The notes below the pieces were generated by a model. The model made no database searches and was not told the DNA's origin. It saw only the letters and a program-made list of their open reading frames with translations. A stretch of DNA of 64,000 bases from Vibrio aerogenes (GTDB lineage Bacteria > Pseudomonadota > Gammaproteobacteria > Enterobacterales > Vibrionaceae). Shown here piece after piece: positions 48,668-56,605 of this stretch. Each line of letters opens with the position of its first letter. The stretch's first letter is position 1. The position numbers were made by a program, and so were the translations under genes. The DNA is taken from NCBI RefSeq assembly GCF_024346755.1, contig NZ_AP024861.1, positions 1,736,001-1,800,000 on the forward strand, given 5' to 3'.

Positions 48668-48714
48668 GAAGCGATAAGAACCCATTCTTCTGGGGTGTAT
48701 AGATGCAGGAAGGT

Positions 48715-48930
48715 TCAGGCTGGCGTTGGCAGGCGCTGAGATGAAGAAAAGTCAGACCGGATTTTTTTGAACGGTGCGGCTTCTTCTTCCTGATTGTAAA
48801 GACGAACATCCATACAGGCGAATTCATAACAATCCTTGCATGAACAATAAATTTTTCCGTCCAGATATTGGTGCGGTGTCAACAAGGCTGGTTGTTTACA
48901 CCAATCACAGACACCTTCAATCATAAACAT
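48715..48930 (-). CDS. Small zinc-ribbon-like protein of unknown function
   Basis: 71 residues starting MFMIEGVCDWCKQ. Cysteines form two groups, CDWC and CSCKDCYEFAC, the usual geometry for one zinc site. AGAGGAT precedes the ATG by 6 bases; the open frame extends to 49026 but without a ribosome site. The C-terminal tail is serine-rich and probably disordered. No function is known to me. Confidence 0.7.
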   Translation of the reverse strand: MFMIEGVCDWCKQPALLTPHQYLDGKIYCSCKDCYEFACMDVRLYNQEEEAAPFKKIRSDFSSSQRLPTPA

Positions 48931-49133
48931 GATCTTATCCTCTTTATAAGTACACGCTGATCTTAATCGGTACAGGTGATGAAAATATTTAATTTTGATG
49001 AAAATTTCATGTATGCCGGAGGTCAAGTCATACCATTCTAAGTCATTTTCTGATCTGGATATATCTGGTACCGCAAATCGCTCAAGCTATGCATTCTTGT
49101 CAGGGGACAAGAAGTATCAGTTCTGTAATCGCC

Positions 49134-50159
49134 TCATTGTTTTACGTGAGCCAGAATAATTTTTAAAGATTGATTGAGTCGTTTCATTTCATCATCACTG
49201 CCTTTTAAATCAGGATGATATAGTTTGCTAAGCTGTTTATAACGCAGCTTAATTTGTTTCATATCCGGAATCTGTTTTGGGTGATAGCCGAATAAGGCAC
49301 AGGCGAGTTCAAGTTTCTGAGATGTCGTGGTGGTAGCGGTTTTTTTATTGGATTGTACCTGGTGCTGAAGTTTTTTGACTTCCTGAAATAGGGCGGCGAG
49401 CTGTTGTTTCTGTTTTTTAATCGTTTGTTGTTGTTCCGAGAGTTTTTGAGTCTGAACACTGGTGTTTTTTTGATAGATCTTCTGTTTCTTCAGCAAAAGC
49501 TGTCTCAGGATGGCAACAATAAGCAGGAACAGCGCAAGAAAGCTCCCCCAAATCAGGCTGCTACCCACCAATGCGCCAGAACTTTCTTTTGCAGATACAG
49601 CGGGGGGAAGTTTTTCTCGTGCAGGTGGATTTTCTGACTGAACCAGTAAATTGTCTAACAATTTAATTTGAGATATCTGTCTGGCACGTTGCTGATTGAA
49701 TTTCTTCTCTAAAAGCTGGCTGTAAAGTTGTTCAGCCTTGGGATCTTTTGTCGCTGCGACCCGATACCAGATCAGGGCCTGAGATTGTGCCGGTAATCCG
49801 GCAGACTGATGCTCAAATAACTGCCCCAGCCGGATTTGTGCCGATAGATGACCATTGGTTGCGAGCAGAGTAAGCCAGTAAATCGCTTGCTCATTATCCT
49901 GTGGGGTACCTTTTCCCGTCAGATAAGCTTCGGCAACCTCTGCCTGTGCCTGGGTATTGCCATTTTCTGCGGCCTGTTCAATCCAGTAAAAAGCCTGAGC
50001 CTCATCCTGTTCGACACCTTCGCCGCGCTGATACATTTGTCCCAGTTGATACTGAGCCTGGCTATCCCGTCCGATCGCAAGACTTTTCAGCGTCTCGAAA
50101 TCAGAAGCACCGACAGAAAATGTCAGAATCAATAAGGAGAAGGTCGTGGTGAATTTCAA
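49134..50159 (-). CDS. Sel1-repeat membrane protein with C-terminal J domain
   Basis: 341 residues in an unusual order: signal peptide (ends VGASD); three Sel1 repeats about 30-140 (AQYQLGQMYQRGEGVEQDEAQAFYWIEQAAENG); linker; transmembrane helix about 198-215 (WGSFLALFLLIVAILRQ); a Gln/Lys-rich coiled coil about 225-275; and a J-like domain about 290-341 with the HPD motif in YKQLSKLYHPDLKG. The Sel1 part is thus periplasmic and the J domain cytoplasmic, where HPD could stimulate an Hsp70. The start codon is TTG at 50157-50159, with AGGAG 5 bases upstream. It follows an OmpA-like lipoprotein gene on the same strand. Confidence 0.8.
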   Translation of the reverse strand: MKFTTTFSLLILTFSVGASDFETLKSLAIGRDSQAQYQLGQMYQRGEGVEQDEAQAFYWIEQAAENGNTQAQAEVAEAYLTGKGTPQDNEQAIYWLTLLATNGHLSAQIRLGQLFEHQSAGLPAQSQALIWYRVAATKDPKAEQLYSQLLEKKFNQQRARQISQIKLLDNLLVQSENPPAREKLPPAVSAKESSGALVGSSLIWGSFLALFLLIVAILRQLLLKKQKIYQKNTSVQTQKLSEQQQTIKKQKQQLAALFQEVKKLQHQVQSNKKTATTTTSQKLELACALFGYHPKQIPDMKQIKLRYKQLSKLYHPDLKGSDDEMKRLNQSLKIILAHVKQ

Positions 50160-50214
50160 GCAAGCTCCTGCAAGAATACACAGGGGAAATCATTTCCCCT
50201 GAATTGCTTTACTT

Positions 50215-50883
50215 TTATTTTAGAGGAAGGATTTTAATTTCGACACGGCGGTTGCACTGTCTTCCCTGTTTATTCAGATTTGAACAAATCGGATGACGCT
50301 CACCAAGCCCCCGTGAAATCGCGCGGCCTGCCGCGACACCTCTTGAAACCAGATACTGGCGGACAGATTCTGCACGCTTTTCTGACAGCACCTGATTGGT
50401 TCTGTCACTGCCGGTACTATCGGTATGACCTTCAATGACTAAGCTGGTCTCAGGGTATTCAACTAAAATTTTAGCCACGCCATTCAATGTATTATGAATA
50501 CTGTAATTCAGTTGATATGAGTTCGTATTAAATCCGATACCATTTTTCATAATCAAGCGTAATTCATTTTCTCCGACCCGCTGAACCTGTACGCCTGAAT
50601 TGAGCAAAGATTGTCTCAATGCCGCTTCCTGCTGGTCAAAGTAATAGCCAATACCGCCACCAACAGCAGCACCACCGAAAGCACCGATAAGTGCATGTTG
50701 CCTGCGCTCTGTTGCGTTATCCCCGGTTGCTAATCCGGCAACTACGCCTGAGATAGCTCCGATAATAGCCCCTTTAGTCGCTGAATTGGTTTCCATTTCA
50801 CCTGTTGTCGCATTTTGTCTTTGTGTCGCCTGACATCCTGTCAACAGAGCAGCAATCAGAAAAGCAGTCGTTACCTTTTTCAA
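50215..50883 (-). CDS. OmpA-family lipoprotein with glycine-zipper segment
   Basis: 222 residues with lipobox LLTGC (Cys near residue 17), a glycine-zipper region (GAIIGAISGVVAGLATG ... GAFGGAAVGGGIGYYFDQQ) and a C-terminal OmpA peptidoglycan-binding domain (LVIEGHTDSTGSDRTNQVLSEKRAESVRQYL, and NRRVEIKI at the end). It resembles YiaD-type lipoproteins that anchor the outer membrane to the cell wall. Followed by the Sel1/J gene after 55 bases; a small hairpin (CAGGGGAAA / TTTCCCCTG, 50181-50201) lies between them without a T-run. Confidence 0.9.
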   Translation of the reverse strand: MKKVTTAFLIAALLTGCQATQRQNATTGEMETNSATKGAIIGAISGVVAGLATGDNATERRQHALIGAFGGAAVGGGIGYYFDQQEAALRQSLLNSGVQVQRVGENELRLIMKNGIGFNTNSYQLNYSIHNTLNGVAKILVEYPETSLVIEGHTDSTGSDRTNQVLSEKRAESVRQYLVSRGVAAGRAISRGLGERHPICSNLNKQGRQCNRRVEIKILPLK

Positions 50884-50950
50884 TGGAGTGTCTCCTCAAA
50901 AAACTGTGAATCTTTATAGTTAATATAGTAACTGAGAGTCTGTGTATAGA

Positions 50951-51634
50951 TTATTTCAATAATTTTGGCGATTGTGCACCATCAATCGGACGGTTGACAG
51001 AAATTTTACGTCCTTTTTTCAGGCCCGTTTCATAATCCTCAGTCAAATTTTTCATCGCTTCTTTGAGTTGTTTTTTAAACGTTTCCCGATCAACATTTTT
51101 GAATTCCCGATCAATATAATTATTGATTTTGTTGCCGGCATCTTTGTCCGGAGAAATGATCGGAAGTTTTTCCAGAGCCCCTTCAATCCAACCGGAAATA
51201 AATGAATTGACTCTGCGTACAACCTCGGCGTTGGAAGTGCCGCTACCCGCGAAACTGTTACGGAATTGACCGGATTGTTCATTCATTTCACGGTAGATGA
51301 CATCAAAGGCAAATGCAGCAAAGATTGCCCGATCAGCTTCACCGATAAATTCTACCCGTTTTAAACCTTTATGGTTGAGGAGAACGGCTTCGACACCAAA
51401 ACGGGTATTGATACCGCGGATAATACGCAGAATATTGTTATTGATTTGAGTTGGCAGGAGATGGGATGACTGGGTTTTTCCCATTTTGATAAATTCAATA
51501 TCATCTGTGTTCAGACCATACTTCAACATCAGACGGTGTGCCATTTTTATGGCACTGGCGGCTTCGTTGACGTTTGCTGAATTACCAAGCTCCAGACACT
51601 TTGCAATTTTTTTGAGGGCTTTTTCTTTATCCAT
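50951..51634 (-). CDS. DUF2786 family protein
   Basis: About 227 residues. The N-terminal MDKEKALKKIAKCLELGNSANVNEAASAIKMAHRLMLKYGL matches the DUF2786 region, found in bacteria and phages; the remainder is a soluble alpha/beta domain ending in a basic tail. Function unknown. AAGG is only 3 bases before the ATG at 51634; an in-frame ATG at 51703 adds an unrelated-looking segment. Confidence 0.82.
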   Translation of the reverse strand: MDKEKALKKIAKCLELGNSANVNEAASAIKMAHRLMLKYGLNTDDIEFIKMGKTQSSHLLPTQINNNILRIIRGINTRFGVEAVLLNHKGLKRVEFIGEADRAIFAAFAFDVIYREMNEQSGQFRNSFAGSGTSNAEVVRRVNSFISGWIEGALEKLPIISPDKDAGNKINNYIDREFKNVDRETFKKQLKEAMKNLTEDYETGLKKGRKISVNRPIDGAQSPKLLK

Positions 51635-51769
51635 TGACCTTAAAACGGGTTTGAATGCTATAGGCAAAGTCAAACATTCTAACGTCTCCGGTATGAAATG
51701 CAAAGGCAGTGTGCCGGTGACGCTGATAAATTGTCAAAGCTTCCGCACACTGCCGCAAAAAGTCAGATT

Positions 51770-52450
51770 TTATATACCGAGCTCATCAAGCAAATCGTTT
51801 GATGCATCATCATCGGGTTCACTTTCAGGCGCCGGACCTGCTAATTCTTTTCTCGCCGACTCCAGAATTGAATCCGGGCTTTCATCTTCTGAAATTTCGA
51901 ATTCTTCTAGCTGGATAAACTCTGTTTTATCCATAGCAAGCTCCAGATAAAAGATATTATTTTTCGCTGTGGAAAATGTCACCCGACGGGCCTGTGGACG
52001 ATCAAGGTTGGTATCCACGGAGAGGAGGACCTGTTTATTCAGGGATAACATTTTAGGTTGATTCTGGGTAATATTCGTCTGCAACTCTTTACGGATTTTG
52101 TTTGTAAAATCACCTACCAGCTGGTTCATGAGTTCTCCAAGCACATCGCCAACCTCATCTGAGGTATGCAGGACGGCAAGTTCATCCTCGGGCATCCCCA
52201 TATTTTTCATATAACTGCTGTAGAGCTCAAGCGCGGCTTTCGAGGTAAAGTTGATAACGACCAAACCTGAGAAGCCGCCGTCAAAAAGCACAAAACAACC
52301 GAAATCGGGTTTGAGTGATGTCTTGTTAATCTTTTGTACCATTGCAGAATAAGTGACCTGCGTTGACGTTGCTGCACTCAGAACGCCGGAAACGGACTGA
52401 CAAAGTTTCAGTAATATATCTTCGGTGGTGATAACTCGGTTTTTTTTCAT
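51770..52450 (-). CDS. DUF3334 (CheX-like) family protein
   Basis: 226 residues from MKKNRVITTEDILLKLC. The central segment VLHTSDEVGDVLGELMNQLVGDFTNKIRKEL is the helix of CheX/CheC-like phosphatases (the E..N pattern: DEVGDVLGELMN). The tail is strongly acidic (PESEPDDDASNDLLDELGI). The family is common in vibrios and its role is unknown; a link to chemotaxis or flagella is inference. The GGACGAG region precedes the ATG at 52450, and the longer frame to 52543 has no ribosome site. Confidence 0.8.
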   Translation of the reverse strand: MKKNRVITTEDILLKLCQSVSGVLSAATSTQVTYSAMVQKINKTSLKPDFGCFVLFDGGFSGLVVINFTSKAALELYSSYMKNMGMPEDELAVLHTSDEVGDVLGELMNQLVGDFTNKIRKELQTNITQNQPKMLSLNKQVLLSVDTNLDRPQARRVTFSTAKNNIFYLELAMDKTEFIQLEEFEISEDESPDSILESARKELAGPAPESEPDDDASNDLLDELGI

Positions 52451-52744
52451 GTGCTCGTCCATTAAAGAATTGGCTGTCAGGCATACTTCATCATGAAGTA
52501 CCCATGTGTACAAATTATACGGAGATAATATCCGTATTGACATCCGGTCATCTGTTTTTTATTGACAGTTTATCCGGTGCCAGAACCTGAGTTCAAACAA
52601 CAACACTTGCTTTATTGTTGCACTGAGATTCTGTTTTGAACACTCTCCTAAATGTTGTAAAGTGACTTCAATCAAAGATCAAGAATAAAAATATGAATTC
52701 ACTCAGTTGATGCAGCGGGGTGAGTCCAGATAAGCAGGAAGCAC

Positions 52745-55700
52745 ATGTTACCAAAACTTCAATTTCAATCAGATATTGAACCAGTGGTTTTAGATTATTT
52801 AAAAGAACTTGAATCACAAGGGTTTACCGGAGATATAGAAACGTCTTATTCCAGCCGGCATGCAGTCTCTACTGATAACAGTGTTTATCAGCAGCTCCCT
52901 CAGGCCGTAGTTCATCCTAAATGTACTGAGGATGTTGTTCTTATCGGAAAAGTGAGCGCCAACCCGGCTTACCAATCGGTCACTTTTTCTCCCAGAGGAG
53001 GAGGAACCGGCACCAATGGACAGTCATTAACCAGAGGAATTGTGGTTGATTTGTCCCGGCATATGAATCAGGTGTTAGAAATTAATTCTGAAGAAGGCTG
53101 GGTACGTGTTCAGGCGGGGGTGATTAAAGATCAGCTGAATGATGCGGTCCGTCCGTATGGTTTCTTCTTTTCTCCTGAACTTTCAACCAGTAACCGGGCT
53201 ACACTTGGCGGAATGATCAACACGGATGCCTCCGGTCAGGGGTCATTGAAGTACGGGAAAACATCCGATCATGTTTTATCACTTCAGGCTGTGTTTGCTG
53301 ATGGCTCCCTGCTCGAATCGGATATGTCCGCCGGAGAGCCTGCGGCCGGTACTTATGCGGCGCAGGCGATGACGGTGACAGAGGCCGTCTGCCGTGATAA
53401 CCGTCAGCAAATTTTGGATAAATTCCCGCCATTGAACCGCTTTCTGACGGGTTACGATATCAAGAATGCGCTGAATGAAGATGACGGCTCGTTCAATATA
53501 ACCCGGGTATTATGTGGTGCGGAAGGCTCTCTGGCTTTTATTACTGAAGCCAAACTCAACCTGACGCCCATACCGGCTGTCCGGGTTTTGGTCAATGTAA
53601 AATACGACAGTTTTGATGCGGCACTGCGAAATGCACCTTTGATGGTAGAAGCTGACGCATTATCAGTCGAAACCGTGGATTCCCGGGTGTTGAATCTGGC
53701 GAAAGAAGATATTGTCTGGCATAGCGTGAAGTCATTACTGACTGATGTCCCTGGCAGAGAGATGCAGGGAATTAATATTGTTGAATATGCAGGCCAGGAC
53801 TCAGAAGAAATTAGTGCGAAAGTTCAGGCACTGACCGCCAGACTCGATGTCATGATGGATCAGTCCGAAGCCGGAATTATTGGCTATCAGGTTTGTGAAG
53901 ATTTATCTGGTATTCAGCGTATTTATAATATGCGAAAAAAAGCAGTTGGATTACTTGGGGCAGCTAAAGGGCATGCAAAACCGGTCCCGTTTTCGGAAGA
54001 TACCTGCGTTCCTCCGGAAAATCTGGCCGACTTTATTGCTGAATTTCGTGCTTTACTGGATTCCCGGTCTTTGGATTACGGCATGTTTGGACATGTCGAT
54101 GCGGGGGTGCTGCATGTTCGTCCGGCGCTTGATCTGTGTGATCCAAATCAGGAAATTCTGATGCAGGAAATTTCCGATGAGGTGGTGAAGCTGGTAGCAA
54201 AATACGGCGGCCTGATGTGGGGAGAACATGGTAAAGGTTACCGCTCAGAATATGGTCCTGAATTCTTTGGTGACGGGCTTTTCACGGAGCTAAGGCGGAT
54301 TAAGGCGGCATTTGACCCAAATAATAAAATGAATCCGGGGAAGATCTGTACGCCGCTCGGAAGCGATTTTGAACTGGTTAAAGTTTCAGATGTGAAACGC
54401 GGTTATTTTGATCGTCAGATTGATGTGGAAGTCCGCGACAGTTTTAAGCAGGCGATGGAATGTAACGGAAATGGTCTGTGTTTCAACTATGACGCCAGTT
54501 CTCCGATGTGCCCGTCGATGAAAGTGACTGCTGACCGGCGTCATTCTCCTAAAGGTCGGGCAGGTCTGGTTCGTGAATGGCTGCGTCAACTGACGGAGCA
54601 GGGGATTGATATTCTGGATATAGAGCATCAGACACTGAGTTCGGCTTTACCTGTGAAGGCTTTGATTGACCGGATTCGCCATACATGGAATAAAAAACAT
54701 GAGTATGATTTTTCTCATGAAGTGTATGAAGCGATGAATGGTTGTCTGGCTTGTAAAGCTTGTGCCAGCCAGTGCCCGATTAAAGTCGATGTGCCCAGTT
54801 TCCGGGCTCGTTTTCTGAATTTGTACCACACGCGTTATCAGCGCCCGGCAAAAGATTATCTGGTTGCTAACATTGAGACGATGTTGCCTGTGATGGCTAA
54901 AATGCCGGTTATCGTCAATGGGATACTGGCACAGAAATGGACGCAAAGTCTGACTCAATCGCTTCTGGGATATATCGACACACCACTGCTCAGTGTTCCG
55001 ACACTTGCAAAAAGAGTGACAAAGAAAGCTTTGATTCCGTTTAGTCTGGAAGGCTTGGCTGAAGTTCCGGCAGCACAAAAGCAAAAATATGTCATTATTG
55101 TTCAGGATCCTTTTACATCATATTACGATGCGGGTGTGGTTGACGATTTCATTTCACTGGTCGTGAAGCTGGGGATGCATCCGGTGTTGTTGCCATTTAA
55201 ACCGAATGGTAAAGCTCAGCATATCAAAGGCTTTTTGAAGCAGTTTTCATCCACTGCAAAATCAACCGCTTCATTTTTGAAAGCAGTTGCTTCACTGAAT
55301 ATTCCGATGGTAGGTGTAGACCCGGCGACAGTGCTGTGCTATCGCGATGAATATCAGGAAATGCTGGGTGATGAGAGAGGGGACTTTGATGTGCTGTCGG
55401 TGCATGAATGGTTACTTCCAAGGTTGTCTGATACAGACTTTTCTGAAGTGGTTGCGGATGAATCTCCCTGGTACTTGTTTGCTCATTGTACCGAAAAAAC
55501 GAAATTGCCCAATTCTGAAAAAGAGTGGTGTGAAATTTTTGAGCACTTTGGTGCCCGTCTAAAACCGGTTTCTGTTGGCTGTTGCGGTATGGCAGGGACA
55601 TTTGGTCATGAAGCGGATAAGTACCAGATGTCGGAAGACATTTATGCATTAAGCTGGCGCGGAAACCTCGCCCAACTGCCGGCGGAACGCTGTCTGATCA

Positions 55701-55786
55701 CCGGTTATTCTTGCCGGAGTCAGGTCAAAAGGTTTGAAAAGATTCAACCAAAACATCCGTTACAGGCATTGCTTTCATTATTTTAG
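52745..55786 (+). CDS. ydiJ: D-2-hydroxyglutarate dehydrogenase YdiJ
   Basis: 1013 residues, an FAD/Fe-S flavoenzyme. The N-terminal FAD_binding_4 domain shows FSPRGGGTGTNGQSL near residue 80 and LGGMINTDASGQGSLKYGKTSDHV near 150; a C-terminal oxidase part has GHVDAGVLHVRP and WGEHGKGYRSEYGPEFFG. An Fe-S domain follows (CLACKACASQCPIKVD), and a Cys-rich C-terminal domain (VGCCGMAGTFGHE). E. coli YdiJ oxidises D-2-hydroxyglutarate to 2-oxoglutarate. AGGA sits 6 bases before the ATG. It is monocistronic. Confidence 0.93.
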   Translation: MLPKLQFQSDIEPVVLDYLKELESQGFTGDIETSYSSRHAVSTDNSVYQQLPQAVVHPKCTEDVVLIGKVSANPAYQSVTFSPRGGGTGTNGQSLTRGIVVDLSRHMNQVLEINSEEGWVRVQAGVIKDQLNDAVRPYGFFFSPELSTSNRATLGGMINTDASGQGSLKYGKTSDHVLSLQAVFADGSLLESDMSAGEPAAGTYAAQAMTVTEAVCRDNRQQILDKFPPLNRFLTGYDIKNALNEDDGSFNITRVLCGAEGSLAFITEAKLNLTPIPAVRVLVNVKYDSFDAALRNAPLMVEADALSVETVDSRVLNLAKEDIVWHSVKSLLTDVPGREMQGINIVEYAGQDSEEISAKVQALTARLDVMMDQSEAGIIGYQVCEDLSGIQRIYNMRKKAVGLLGAAKGHAKPVPFSEDTCVPPENLADFIAEFRALLDSRSLDYGMFGHVDAGVLHVRPALDLCDPNQEILMQEISDEVVKLVAKYGGLMWGEHGKGYRSEYGPEFFGDGLFTELRRIKAAFDPNNKMNPGKICTPLGSDFELVKVSDVKRGYFDRQIDVEVRDSFKQAMECNGNGLCFNYDASSPMCPSMKVTADRRHSPKGRAGLVREWLRQLTEQGIDILDIEHQTLSSALPVKALIDRIRHTWNKKHEYDFSHEVYEAMNGCLACKACASQCPIKVDVPSFRARFLNLYHTRYQRPAKDYLVANIETMLPVMAKMPVIVNGILAQKWTQSLTQSLLGYIDTPLLSVPTLAKRVTKKALIPFSLEGLAEVPAAQKQKYVIIVQDPFTSYYDAGVVDDFISLVVKLGMHPVLLPFKPNGKAQHIKGFLKQFSSTAKSTASFLKAVASLNIPMVGVDPATVLCYRDEYQEMLGDERGDFDVLSVHEWLLPRLSDTDFSEVVADESPWYLFAHCTEKTKLPNSEKEWCEIFEHFGARLKPVSVGCCGMAGTFGHEADKYQMSEDIYALSWRGNLAQLPAERCLITGYSCRSQVKRFEKIQPKHPLQALLSLF

Positions 55787-56337
55787 AAAAAAATTCAGAA
55801 TAAATTCAATGTGGGTGAAGTCATCTGGCTGAGCCCTGTTGACCATGGGGGCACGGATAACTTTCAACGCAGAGCTGCGATGTTAGCCAATCGGTGCCTG
55901 ACTCAATTATCAACTCTCGCTGCATCTCTGTTCTGGCTCCGTATGAGGTGAGTCTGTTCCCTGAAGATAAATACGCTCTGGTGCCGCGTGCTCTTCTTTC
56001 TCCGTTATTGATTCATAAACCTTCAAAAATCATTGTCTTGTTATGATCAGACAAAATATTACCATTCTATTATTGCAACTTATCAATTGAAAAATGATCG
56101 AAATGAGAGCAGTTAAACAGATTGAAAAGAATTATGTTGTTTGCTTTATGAACAATTTTAATGTGCAATTTGTTGTATTACTATGATGCATGTTTATTTC
56201 TGTTTGTGTCATATAACATGCGTGATAACGGCAAGGTAACTAAAACAGGTTTGATTAAGATGTGTGCAAGACGGGTCGTCTTTTTCGGTCATCTGACCCT
56301 GATAATATCTGTATACCCGAACAAACTCACCCGCTGG

Positions 56338-56433
56338 GCGTCAGCCGAAACGCACATTTTTGCGTCAGGTGAATTTGACAGGAGTTTACATGCCAGCATT
56401 CACCGCCCTTGAATTGCACGTTTCGGCTGGCGC
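56338..56433. repeat. Nested inverted repeat
   Basis: Outer arms GCGTCAGCCGAAACG (56338-56352) and CGTTTCGGCTGGCGC (56419-56433) pair over 15 positions with one G-T type mismatch. Inside, GGTGAAT (56367-56373) and ATTCACC (56398-56404) pair again. The 96-base unit is set in AT-rich DNA and could be a structured RNA or a mobile palindromic element. Confidence 0.55.
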
Positions 56434-56490
56434 TGAATCATGCATTTTCAGGTCGTTTGATGAGTGAAGCAAAAATAAATAAAAAATGAA

Positions 56491-56573
56491 ACCGCCATAT
56501 CAAGCTGATTTTGTAGCGGAGATTTTGTGCCTGAGTCACAGGGAAGCGTGAGTGACTGTAAGCCCGTGGCGGT
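56491..56573 (+). promoter_or_regulatory. Foldable 5' leader of the GH44 gene
   Basis: ACCGCCA (56491-56497) and TGGCGGT (56567-56573) enclose an inner AGTCAC / GTGACT stem (56534-56539, 56552-56557). The ribosome site AAAGGGG follows 20 bases later. The arrangement is that of a leader RNA that could sense something, but no known riboswitch core is present. Confidence 0.4.
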
Positions 56574-56605
56574 AAAAGAATAAATTTAAAAGGGGACTAC
56601 CTGTT

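Larger units (their letters stand above)
48413..48714. other. Regulatory and palindrome-rich region
   Basis: About 300 bases holding a LexA box at 48429-48448, a 60-base near-perfect palindrome at 48498-48557, and a further inverted repeat at 48600-48667 that probably forms the 3' end of the downstream zinc-ribbon transcript. No gene is supported. Confidence 0.6.
55787..56605. other. Long non-coding region upstream of the GH44 gene
   Basis: About 820 bases without a supported gene. The first 300 bases show only short open frames. At 56338-56433 a nested inverted repeat occurs and at 56491-56573 a second foldable segment immediately precedes the ribosome site of the GH44 gene. Neither matches a riboswitch I recognise. 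Confidence 0.5.

Noticed and set aside
55803..55950. Short open frame after ydiJ that reads like a gene remnant
   Set aside because: About 46 codons without a convincing start and with no family resemblance; it could be chance.
56161..56412. 83-codon frame upstream of the GH44 gene
   Set aside because: It overlaps the nested inverted repeat, lacks a ribosome site and has an odd composition; not supported as a gene.
56491..56573. c-di-GMP or cobalamin riboswitch before the GH44 gene
   Set aside because: A few bases resemble parts of those motifs (GGGAAG, ACTGTAAG), but the conserved cores are missing.
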